A DNA stretch of 49,174 nt from NCBI GenBank assembly GCA_027488965.1, contig JAIYAO010000008.1, positions 1 through 49,174 of the forward strand. The letters are read 5' to 3'. Below, one piece after another: positions 39,521 through 47,440 of the stretch (positions are counted from its first letter, which is position 1; each line of letters begins with the position of its first letter). Source of the DNA: Alphaproteobacteria bacterium. Its GTDB lineage: Bacteria > Pseudomonadota > Alphaproteobacteria > Caulobacterales > Aquidulcibacteraceae. Under the pieces are notes generated by a model that saw only the letters and a program-made list of their open reading frames with translations, had not been told where the DNA came from and did not search any database. The position numbers and the translations under genes are program-made.

Positions 39521-40758
39521 AGGCCGCGCTCCCGGTCTCGCCGCTCGCGCCGGACGGCTTCCCCGATCTCCCCGCCATCGCGGGCGTCGCCGCGGCCATC
39601 GGGCAGGCGGGGCTCTACAAGCATGCCCGGCCCGATCTCGCGCTCTTCGCCGTCGCCGAGGGCACGCGCGCGGCGGGCGTGTTCACCAGCAACGCCGTGG
39701 GCTCGGCGCCCACGGACTGGTGCCGGGCGGCGTTGAAGGGCAAGGGCCGGGTGCGGGGGCTGCTGGTGAACGCCGGCTGCGCCAACAGCTTCACCGGCCC
39801 CGCGGGCTACGCCGCCGCCACGCGTAGCGCTGCAGCGGCCGGCGCGCTGCTCGGCGCCGAAGCGGAAGAGATGCTGCTCGCCTCCACCGGCGTGATTGGC
39901 GTGGTGCTGGACGACGCCAAGGTCCGCGCCGTGCTGCCGGACATGGGCGACCGCCTCGCCCCGGTGGACTGGCCCGCCGCCGCGCGCGCCATCATGACCA
40001 CCGACACCTTCCCCAAGGGCGCAGGCGAAACCGCCAGGATCGACGGCGTGCGCGTGTCCATCGCCGGCATCGCCAAGGGCTCCGGGATGATCGCGCCCAA
40101 CATGGGCACGATGCTGGCGTTCGTGTTCACCGATGCGGCCATCGCCGCGCCCGCGCTCAAGGCGATGCTGCGGGCCGAGACGGAGACCAGCTTCAACGCC
40201 ATCACCGTGGACGGGGACCGCTCCACCAACGATTGCGTCCTGCTGTTCGCCACGGGCGCCGCGGGGAACGACACGATCAAGGCGGCCGACGATCCGCGCC
40301 TCGACGGTTTCCGCAAGGCGCTGCGCCGGGTGCTGGTGGATCTCGCCATCCAGATCGTGCGCGACGGGGAAGGGGCGACGAAACTCGTCTCCGTGCATGT
40401 AAAGGGCGCGGCGTCCGATGCGTCGGCGAAGATCATCGCGCGCACCATCTGCGAAAGCCCGCTGGTGAAGACCGCCATCGCCGGCGAGGACGCGAACTGG
40501 GGCCGCATCGTCATGGCCGTCGGCCGTGCCGACCAGCCCATCGTGCGCGAGAAGATCTCGGTGAAGTTCGGGCCGCACTGGGCTGCAAAGAACGGCATGG
40601 TCGCCAAGTCCTACGATGAAGCGGCCATGAGCGCCTACATGAAGGGCGCCGAACTCGACATCACCGTGGACGTGGGCGCCGGCGACGGCGCCGCCATGAT
40701 GCACACCTGCGATCTCACGAAACGCTACGTGGAGATCAACGGGGACTACCGGAGCTAG
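39517..40758 (+). CDS. argJ: Bifunctional glutamate N-acetyltransferase / amino-acid acetyltransferase ArgJ
   Basis: GVFTSNAVGSAPTDWCR...LLVNAGCANSFTG...IAKGSGMIAPNMGTMLAFVFTDA...TVDGDRSTND; ATGA overlap with the PPIase stop. Confidence 0.98.
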   Translation: MKAALPVSPLAPDGFPDLPAIAGVAAAIGQAGLYKHARPDLALFAVAEGTRAAGVFTSNAVGSAPTDWCRAALKGKGRVRGLLVNAGCANSFTGPAGYAAATRSAAAAGALLGAEAEEMLLASTGVIGVVLDDAKVRAVLPDMGDRLAPVDWPAAARAIMTTDTFPKGAGETARIDGVRVSIAGIAKGSGMIAPNMGTMLAFVFTDAAIAAPALKAMLRAETETSFNAITVDGDRSTNDCVLLFATGAAGNDTIKAADDPRLDGFRKALRRVLVDLAIQIVRDGEGATKLVSVHVKGAASDASAKIIARTICESPLVKTAIAGEDANWGRIVMAVGRADQPIVREKISVKFGPHWAAKNGMVAKSYDEAAMSAYMKGAELDITVDVGAGDGAAMMHTCDLTKRYVEINGDYRS

Positions 40759-40766
40759 CCGGAGCG

Positions 40767-41771
40767 CTAGCCCTTCGGCTGGCGCGAACAATCACCCATG
40801 GTCATGCCTGCGCCTGCCGGAACCTGGCCCGTGCGCACGAAGCGCTGCCGCGCGCCGCTGTCGCTGCGCCACACCTTCGGATGGAGCGTGCACTGGCCGA
40901 GCAGGCCCGTGCGCAGCGCTGCGGCGTTCGCTTCCAGCGCCGCATAGCGCCCGCCGCCGCCATCGCCGTAGGAGTACGCCACCGCGTATCCCGAACTCAC
41001 CAGCCACGCACCGAGATCGGTGGACTGGTTGCCTAAGATCACCTCGCATACAACCAGCGGCCGGCCGAACGATTCCGTCTTGCGACCCGCGCGGTTCACT
41101 TCCGGCAGGCAGCTCACGATCTTGCCGGCGATGAACACGCCCAGCGCCTCGCGCGCAAACCGTCCACAGTCTGCCAGCGGTCCGTCGCCCGCGCGGCATT
41201 TCTGGCGCAACTCCGGCGCGTCCACATCGAGCAGGCGCACCGATACATCGCCCAGCCAGAACGTGTCGCCGTCATAGACCTTCGCGGGATCACCAAGTCC
41301 CACGTACTGCGAAAGCTTCACCGGCCCGCCCAGCGCGATCGCCACGATGGCCAGCGCCGCCGCCGCGCCCGCCGTGGCGCCCAGCAAGCCAAGCGCCAGC
41401 GGCCGCACAAACGCGCGCTCCAGGAACTCGCCGGGCGTCAGTGCAAGGAACGCCAGCACGCCCAGCACGGCGCCGAACACGATGAGAAGATCCAGCAGCG
41501 GCGTGATGTAGCGCTGCACGGTGGGGGCGTTGGTGCTGAGCGCCTGGAACAGCACGCCCTCGGTGGGGTCGTCTTTCTTGGCCCAGGCGTCGCTGACCGC
41601 GGCGAACACGGCGTCGTGGCCGCCCATCTGGAACGCCAGCAGCGCCGCCAGCGCCAGAAAGCCCGCCCCCGCGATCCAGATCGGCATGCGCAGGAGGAAG
41701 GAACTCTGCTGGGTGCTCGCCAGGAAGGCCATCAGCGACAGCACCACGAACACCAGCACCTGCCCGGCCAT
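40767..41771 (-). CDS. Membrane protein with C-terminal thermonuclease (TNase/SNase-like) domain
   Basis: Four hydrophobic segments, then AKVYDGDTFWLGDVSVRLLDVDAPELRQKCR...RFAREALGVFIAGKIV...GRPLVVCEVILGNQSTDLGAWLVSSGYAVAY. Confidence 0.85.
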   Translation of the reverse strand: MAGQVLVFVVLSLMAFLASTQQSSFLLRMPIWIAGAGFLALAALLAFQMGGHDAVFAAVSDAWAKKDDPTEGVLFQALSTNAPTVQRYITPLLDLLIVFGAVLGVLAFLALTPGEFLERAFVRPLALGLLGATAGAAAALAIVAIALGGPVKLSQYVGLGDPAKVYDGDTFWLGDVSVRLLDVDAPELRQKCRAGDGPLADCGRFAREALGVFIAGKIVSCLPEVNRAGRKTESFGRPLVVCEVILGNQSTDLGAWLVSSGYAVAYSYGDGGGGRYAALEANAAALRTGLLGQCTLHPKVWRSDSGARQRFVRTGQVPAGAGMTMGDCSRQPKG

Positions 41772-41917
41772 GTCGTCCCCCAAGTCCTTGCGCGCACTGG
41801 GTTTTGCGCGGCGCGAACCATAGCGACGGTGGCCGCGGTCGTGCAAATCGGCGCCCCTGCGGGCGGAATCGCGGGTATGGTTGGCCGTCTTCAACCATCT
41901 TCCCCCACGGGTTCTTC

Positions 41918-42343
41918 ATGCATCCCCGGCATACCCTCGGGCCGCGTCCGCTCCTGCTGGTCGTCGCCGCCGCGCTGGTGGACGGCGCCGGCCGGGTGCT
42001 GATCGCGCAACGGCCGGCGGGCAAGAGCCTTGCGGGCCTGTGGGAGTTTCCCGGCGGCAAGGTCGAGCCGGGCGAGGGGCCGGAGGAGGCGCTGGTGCGA
42101 GAACTGCTTGAGGAGCTGGACGTGAGGGTGACGCCCGATGCGCTCATGCCGCTCACGTTCGCCTCGCACGCCTACGACGACATGCACCTGCTGATGCCGC
42201 TTTACGTGGTGCGGCGGTGGTCAGGCGCACCGCGCGCGGTGGAGGCGCAGGCCATCGCCTGGGCCGCGCCCGGCGATCTCGACAGCTATCCCATGCCGCC
42301 CGCCGACGCCCCGCTGGTGGCGCATCTCAGGGGCGCGCTGTGA
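41918..42343 (+). CDS. mutT: (Deoxy)nucleoside triphosphate pyrophosphohydrolase (MutT / 8-oxo-dGTPase)
   Basis: Nudix box GGKVEPGEGPEEALVRELLEELDV; WEFPGGK. Confidence 0.96.
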   Translation: MHPRHTLGPRPLLLVVAAALVDGAGRVLIAQRPAGKSLAGLWEFPGGKVEPGEGPEEALVRELLEELDVRVTPDALMPLTFASHAYDDMHLLMPLYVVRRWSGAPRAVEAQAIAWAAPGDLDSYPMPPADAPLVAHLRGAL

Positions 42344-42510
42344 TGCGGCTCAGGTCCCTTCTGCGCGCCCGCGCCGGCCACACCTCCATCGAGTACGCGA
42401 TGATCGGGGCGTTCGTCGCCGTCGGCATCATCACTGCGCTGGGCTCCATCGGCGTGTCCGTGGAGAAGGCGTTCGCCGACGTCACCGCTGGCTTCACCGC
42501 AACGCCATAA
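42343..42510 (+). CDS. Flp-family type IVb pilin
   Basis: MRLRSLLRARAGHTSIEYAMIGAFVAVGIITALGSIGVSVEKAFADVTAGFTATP: IEYAMIGAFVAV prepilin hydrophobic motif; the start shares one base with the mutT TGA (tgatg). Confidence 0.87.
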   Translation: MRLRSLLRARAGHTSIEYAMIGAFVAVGIITALGSIGVSVEKAFADVTAGFTATP

Positions 42511-42519
42511 CTGTCGGCG

Positions 42520-43653
42520 CTAGCGTGCGCAGGGCGTCGCGTCGCGCGCATCGCCGATGCACGCGCCGAGGCTGCGCGGTGCGGCGAACGTGGAGATGGA
42601 GCGCACCAGTCCGTCGGTGAACTGGTCGCGGAAGACCTCCGAAAGACTCTGGCGACGGAACGAGACGGTGTTGACCGCCGGGCTCCAGATGTCGGCCTTC
42701 TGGCCGAACCGCTCGCGGAAGTACTGCACCATCGGGTCGATCTGGGCGTTGGTGAGCATCGTCATGTCGATGGTCGCGCCCGCCGTCTGGTCGTCGCGGG
42801 ACACCACGATGAACGGTCCCTCGCCGGCGGTGCGCAGGCCCACCTTGTCCATGATCGCCGCCGCGCGGACGAAGTCGTAGTTGCGGACCCGCTGATCGCA
42901 GCTGGCGCCGCCGCCGGCGTCCCGAAGCAGCCAGAACAGCGGCCGGATCGCCGCGTATCGCCCGTTGCCAAGCGCCTCGAGGCCGATCTCGGCCTGCGCG
43001 TAGGTGCGTGTTTCGATCTGGCGCTGGATCGCTTCGCACAGGCGGCGGTTGCGGACCTGCGCGTTGGGGGCCTGCTGCGGGCTGCGCATCAGCACCACGG
43101 CGTGGCCGCCGGCGTTGTCGAGCCGCACTTGCGAGCGATTCAACAGGACGAACCGGATGCGCACATCCGTGACGGCGCCCGTGCCGAGACTGCGGGTGGC
43201 GCCGCCGGCGCCGCCGATGCTGCGGGTGCCGCCCGAAGCCCCCGGCGGGGGCGGCGGCGGCGGCGCCGGCGGGGGCACATCGCGGGCGATGGAGGGGCGG
43301 GGTTCGCCCCGGGGGCCGCCGCTGGCGGCGGCGCGGATGCTGGAAGCGACATGTCGGCCGGGCGCGTCCGCGCGCGGGCACACCGTACCGATCGCCGGCG
43401 GACGTCGCTCCGGCGCGGTTTCGGCGATGAAGAACGTCTTGCACGGGCCGTCCGCGGCGCTGAACTGGATCGTGCCGCTGCGGCCGTTGGCGCTCCACGA
43501 CACGGCTTCGCCGGTGCGCGCGTCGCCCACGGTTTGTTCGGCCACGGCGCCGTAGAACGGGATGTCGACGGGCGAGAGCGCGTCCTGCGCCCGCGCCGTG
43601 CCCGAAAGGGCCAGACCCATCACCGCAACCGCCGCCCAGAATCCCCGCATCAC
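42520..43653 (-). CDS. Hypothetical secreted protein, Pro-rich linker plus unknown C-terminal domain (paralogue A)
   Basis: MMRGFWAAVAVMGLALSGTARAQ signal peptide; PPPAPPPPPPPGASGG linker; C-terminal domain matches 43765..44721. Confidence 0.85.
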   Translation of the reverse strand: MMRGFWAAVAVMGLALSGTARAQDALSPVDIPFYGAVAEQTVGDARTGEAVSWSANGRSGTIQFSAADGPCKTFFIAETAPERRPPAIGTVCPRADAPGRHVASSIRAAASGGPRGEPRPSIARDVPPPAPPPPPPPGASGGTRSIGGAGGATRSLGTGAVTDVRIRFVLLNRSQVRLDNAGGHAVVLMRSPQQAPNAQVRNRRLCEAIQRQIETRTYAQAEIGLEALGNGRYAAIRPLFWLLRDAGGGASCDQRVRNYDFVRAAAIMDKVGLRTAGEGPFIVVSRDDQTAGATIDMTMLTNAQIDPMVQYFRERFGQKADIWSPAVNTVSFRRQSLSEVFRDQFTDGLVRSISTFAAPRSLGACIGDARDATPCAR

Positions 43654-43764
43654 CCTGCTCCCACAACCGGCTTCCCGCCCGCCGCGCGGCGCGCGCGCCT
43701 CATCCCGCTGCGTCTAGCACGCTGCCGCAGCGATGCGGAACGTCCGTTTATCGGCGTCCGCCGC

Positions 43765-44721
43765 CTACGTGCACGGCGCGTCGCGCAGGTCGCCCTGGCG
43801 GCATCCGGCGCGCGCGGCGGGATTGGAGACGAAGCCCAGCGCATTCATGAAGCTTTCCTGGAAGCGCGACCCGAAGAAGCTCGTCAGCACCGCCCGCTTC
43901 TTCGCGGGGTCGTTGCGCGACGGATCCCAGATGTCGTTCTGGAAGGCGAAGCCGTCGCGGAAGTACTCCACCAGGGCCGCCACCTCCGCGTTCGACTTGC
44001 CGGTGAGATCGATCACCGCGGCGGCGCGCTCGTCGGTGCGGGCCACGATGAAGTAGGGGCCGTTGTTCGGCAGGCCGTACTTGTCGCGGATGGTCTTGGC
44101 GCGGGCGTAATCGTAGTTGGCCATGCGCTGGGCGCAGGTGCGCGCGCCGGCGGGCGCGGCGTTGCGGTTGAGCCAGTACATCGGGCGCAGCGCCTCCGTC
44201 GTGCCGTCGGAGGCCTTGCGGATGCCCACACGCACTTCCTGCGTGGTGGCGGTGTCCATCAGCCGCCAGATCACGTCGCAGGTGGCGGTGTTGCGGCTGG
44301 CGGTGGAGGCGGCGTCGGAGAACAGCACCACCGCGGAGCCGCCGTTGGCGGGGCGACGCTCCTGCGTGCGGTCGATCTCGACGATGACGGGCGTCGCGAC
44401 CGGCGCGCGACGGGCGAGGCTGCGGGTGACCGGGGCTTCCGCGGCGCCTGGCGGCGGCGGCTCGGCAGGCGCTGCGGGCGGGGGAGGCGGCGGCGGTGCA
44501 GGCGGCGGCGGCGCTTCCGGCGCGGGGCTGCCCACTTCGGGCTCCGGCGCGAGCGTGGGTTGCTCGGCGGGCGGCTCCATGGCGGGGTCGTCCACCGGGG
44601 CGGTCTGGGCCGGGGCCTCCGCAGCGGGAGGCGGCTCAAGCGGCGCGCCCGTTTCCGACTTCTCGGCGCTGCACGCGGCGAGCGCCGCCGCCATCAGGAT
44701 CGAAATCGCCCAGATCCGCAT
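43765..44721 (-). CDS. Hypothetical lipoprotein, Pro-rich linker plus unknown C-terminal domain (paralogue B)
   Basis: MRIWAISILMAAALAACSAEKSE lipobox; APPPPAPPPPPPPAAPAEPPPPG linker; C-terminal domain matches 42520..43653. Confidence 0.85.
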   Translation of the reverse strand: MRIWAISILMAAALAACSAEKSETGAPLEPPPAAEAPAQTAPVDDPAMEPPAEQPTLAPEPEVGSPAPEAPPPPAPPPPPPPAAPAEPPPPGAAEAPVTRSLARRAPVATPVIVEIDRTQERRPANGGSAVVLFSDAASTASRNTATCDVIWRLMDTATTQEVRVGIRKASDGTTEALRPMYWLNRNAAPAGARTCAQRMANYDYARAKTIRDKYGLPNNGPYFIVARTDERAAAVIDLTGKSNAEVAALVEYFRDGFAFQNDIWDPSRNDPAKKRAVLTSFFGSRFQESFMNALGFVSNPAARAGCRQGDLRDAPCT

Positions 44722-44814
44722 GGCGCATCCCCGTTCTGTGTGTTGTTGCGGCGGCAACCTATCCGGGCAGGGCCGCGCATACAATCACGCGAACATGACG
44801 TTTCTGCTTCTCCC

Positions 44815-45798
44815 CTAGCGCGCAGGGGCGGCGCTCTCTTCCATGCGGCCGATGGCCAGGAACCGCGCCCGGCGCTGCGCCTTGAGGGCGGGGCCTTCCA
44901 TGTCCGTGAGCGCGTCGAGCGCCTTGGCCACAGCGGCGCCCACGGCGGCCACCGCCTGCTCCGGGGCGCGGTGCGCGCCGCCGATGGGCTCCTTGATGAT
45001 CCCGTCGATGACCTTGAACCCCAGGCAGTCCTGCGCGGTGATCCGCATGGCGGCCGCCACGTCCTTCGCGCGGCCGGCGTCCTTGTAGAGGATCGAGGCG
45101 CCGGCCTCCGGGGTGATCACGGAGTACACGGCGTGCTCCAGCATCAGCACCGTGTTGGCGGCGGCGATGGCGATGGCCCCGCCGGAGCCGCCTTCGCCCA
45201 CGATCACCGCCACCATGGGCACGCCCAGCGTCAGGCAGCGTTCCGTGGAGCGGGCGATGGCTTCCGCGCCGCCGCGCTCTTCCGCGCCGAGACCCGGATA
45301 GGCGCCGGGCGTGTCCACCAGCGTCACCACCGGCAGGCCGAACCGGTCGGCCATGTCCATGAGCCGGATCGCCTTGCGGTAGCCCTCGGGGCGCGACATG
45401 CCGAAGTTGTGGGTGATCCGCTCGTGGGTGGTGCGGCCCTTCTCGTGGCCGATGACCATGCAGGGGCGGCCGAGGAAGCGGCCGATGCCGCCCACGATGG
45501 CGGCGTCCTCGGCGTACTTGCGGTCTCCGGCCAGCTCCACGAAGTCGGTGACGAGGGCGGCGACGTAATCCTTGAAGTGCGGCCGCTCCACGTGGCGGGC
45601 CACCAGCGTCTTCTGCCAAGGGTCGAGTCGGGCGTAGATCTCGCCCAGCAGCTTCTCGGCGTTGTTCTTGAGCCGGCTGAGCTGGGGGCTCATGGCGGCC
45701 GCGCCCGCGGACTGGGCGTCGCCGCTCAGGGCGGCGATCTGCTCCTCGATCAGTTTGATCGGCTTTTCGAAGTCGAGGTACTGGGTCAAGGCGTGGAC
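44815..45798 (-). CDS. accA: Acetyl-CoA carboxylase carboxyltransferase subunit alpha
   Basis: YLDFEKPIKLIEEQIAALSGD...RPCMVIGHEKGRTTHERITHNFGMSRPEGYRKAIRLMDMADRFGLPVVTLVDTPGAYPGLGAEERGGAEAIARS. GTG 45798 start inferred; ORF extends to 45867. Confidence 0.98.
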   Translation of the reverse strand, partial: VHALTQYLDFEKPIKLIEEQIAALSGDAQSAGAAAMSPQLSRLKNNAEKLLGEIYARLDPWQKTLVARHVERPHFKDYVAALVTDFVELAGDRKYAEDAAIVGGIGRFLGRPCMVIGHEKGRTTHERITHNFGMSRPEGYRKAIRLMDMADRFGLPVVTLVDTPGAYPGLGAEERGGAEAIARSTERCLTLGVPMVAVIVGEGGSGGAIAIAAANTVLMLEHAVYSVITPEAGASILYKDAGRAKDVAAAMRITAQDCLGFKVIDGIIKEPIGGAHRAPEQAVAAVGAAVAKALDALTDMEGPALKAQRRARFLAIGRMEESAAPAR

Positions 45799-45929
45799 TC
45801 GGGATGGGCCCCAAGGGCGGGGCAGGCGAGGCCGGACAATAGCGCCGCCGCCAGTCAGGGCAAGCAACCCCGTTAACGTGCGCGAAACCCTGTCGGAGCC
45901 TTCAGGCTCGAGCCTTCAGGCCAAGCGCT

Positions 45930-46157
45930 TCAGGCGATGATGTCGGGCGTCAGCTCGTTCTCGATCCAGGCGATCTGGTCCTTGAGGGTGAGCTTGCGCT
46001 TCTTCAGGCGCGCCAGCTGGAGCGCATCGCCGGAGCCGGTGTCGTGCAGGGCGAAGATGGCGGAATCGAGCGCGCGGTGCTCCTCGCGCAGTTCCGCGAG
46101 GCGGTGCAGCAGCGCGCGCGTCTCCTCCGAATCCTCAAAGCCGCCGTCGGCCCCCAT
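45930..46157 (-). CDS. YdcH family protein (DUF465)
   Basis: LLHRLAELREEHRALDSAIFALHDTGSGDALQLARLKKRKLTLKDQIAWIENELTPDIIA. Confidence 0.92.
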   Translation of the reverse strand: MGADGGFEDSEETRALLHRLAELREEHRALDSAIFALHDTGSGDALQLARLKKRKLTLKDQIAWIENELTPDIIA

Positions 46158-46354
46158 GCGACCTCCGTGGTCTGACGCCTTGTTCGCTCAGGAAACCACG
46201 ACCGGGGCGCGCCTGTAAAGCGAACCGCGCCTTGCGGTTAATCCACAGGAACCATGTTTCATGACTTGCGTGAGGCGCCTTTGCAACAAGTTGTGAAGGG
46301 ACAGGGGCGCCCGGAGGTGTTTGCATTCCCGTCGCCCAACCAAGGAGGCGCAGT

Positions 46355-46525
46355 ATGGCCATCGAATCGCGTTTGCGCGAGCTCGACACCAGACACCGGG
46401 ACCTTGAGGTTCGCATCCAGTCCGCGACGAAGCACCCGTCGGTTGACTGGACGGAAATCACGGAGCTGAAGCGCATCAAGCTGAAGCTGAAAGAAGAAAT
46501 CGAAGGTTTGAGACGCCGGCACTAG
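46355..46525 (+). CDS. YdcH family protein (DUF465), 56 aa, absent from the supplied ORF track
   Basis: Hand translation: MAIESRLRELDTRHRDLEVRIQSATKHPSVDWTEITELKRIKLKLKEEIEGLRRRH*; RBS aaggaggcg. Confidence 0.92.
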   Translation: MAIESRLRELDTRHRDLEVRIQSATKHPSVDWTEITELKRIKLKLKEEIEGLRRRH

Positions 46526-46540
46526 CGGCGTCTTTTTTGT
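46511..46540 (+). terminator. Rho-independent terminator overlapping the YdcH stop codon
   Basis: agacgcc-ggcactagc-ggcgtct-tttttg: perfect stem with T tract; 5' arm is in the last codons. Confidence 0.9.
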
Positions 46541-46691
46541 TGGCGGGGTGTGCGTCGGCGCGGCGCTTTGCGGCGTCCTCCGCTCCGCCCTGACCCGGCG
46601 CCATTGTTCGAAACGGGATGCGGTCCCCTGGCCACGTGGCCGGATTGCCGCGCACCCGCCGCCGCCATAGTCTCCCCGCAGAGGGTGACGC

Positions 46692-47093
46692 ATGCCGGAC
46701 ATGAACGAAGCCATATTGTTGTTCCTCCGGCACTTCGGCGCCGGTCTCGTCATGACGGTGCTCTTCGTGGTGGCGTACGCGCTGGTGACGCCGCAGCGGG
46801 AGCTGAAGCTCATCCGGGAGGGCAACGCCGCGGCGGCGCTGGCCATCGGCGGCGCGACGCTCGGCTTCGTCATGCCGCTGGCGCTGGTGATGTCGATCAC
46901 CGCAAGCATCCCTGAGGCGCTCGGCTGGGCCAGCGTGTCGCTCGGTATTCAGCTCATGGGCCTGCTGCTCACCCGCGTCGTCTTGCCGTCGCTGCCGCGC
47001 GACATCGAGGAGGGCCGCATGTCCGCGGCCATCGTGCAGGCCGTCGCCGGCGTGTGCCTTGGTCTGCTGCAGGCGGCGAGCTGGGTGCCCTGA
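46692..47093 (+). CDS. DUF350 (YjfL-like) membrane protein
   Basis: EAILLFLRHFGAGLVMTVLFVVAYALVTPQRELKLIREGNAAAALAIGGATLGFVMPLALVMSITASI. Confidence 0.92.
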   Translation: MPDMNEAILLFLRHFGAGLVMTVLFVVAYALVTPQRELKLIREGNAAAALAIGGATLGFVMPLALVMSITASIPEALGWASVSLGIQLMGLLLTRVVLPSLPRDIEEGRMSAAIVQAVAGVCLGLLQAASWVP

Positions 47094-47440
47094 TGGCGCG
47101 CTGGCGATCGACGTCGGTGACCCTGGTCCTGATCGGCGCGGGGCTCGCAGGCTGCGGCCAGCCGGAGCAGCAGGGCTTCTACCAGCGCAACAGCTACGCT
47201 TCGAAGGCGGACTGCTATCGCGACTACGTTCCCGAAAACTGCCAACCCACGGGCACGGGCGCCGGCTACCTCGGCGCCTACTTCTGGGCGTTCGGCGGCG
47301 TGCGGCCGAGCGGTGATCCCGGGCCGGGCGCGTCGGCGCAGAACGGGCGATCGCAGGTGGCGATCTCCGTGTCGGATCCGGTGCGCGGCGGCTTCGGCGC
47401 CACCGGACGCAGTCGCGGCAGCGCCTACGGACGCGGATGA
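47093..47440 (+). CDS. DUF1190-like (YgiB/YjfM-like) small lipoprotein
   Basis: VTLVLIGAGLAGCGQPEQQGFYQRNSYASKADCYRDYVPENC: lipobox and SKADCxxDY motif; position between DUF350 and the ATP-grasp gene. Confidence 0.78.
   Translation: MARWRSTSVTLVLIGAGLAGCGQPEQQGFYQRNSYASKADCYRDYVPENCQPTGTGAGYLGAYFWAFGGVRPSGDPGPGASAQNGRSQVAISVSDPVRGGFGATGRSRGSAYGRG

Noticed and set aside
46225-46245. DnaA-box-like TAATCCACA and TTAA between the divergent YdcH genes
   Set aside because: One mismatch to consensus and no supporting cluster of sites; too weak for a claim.
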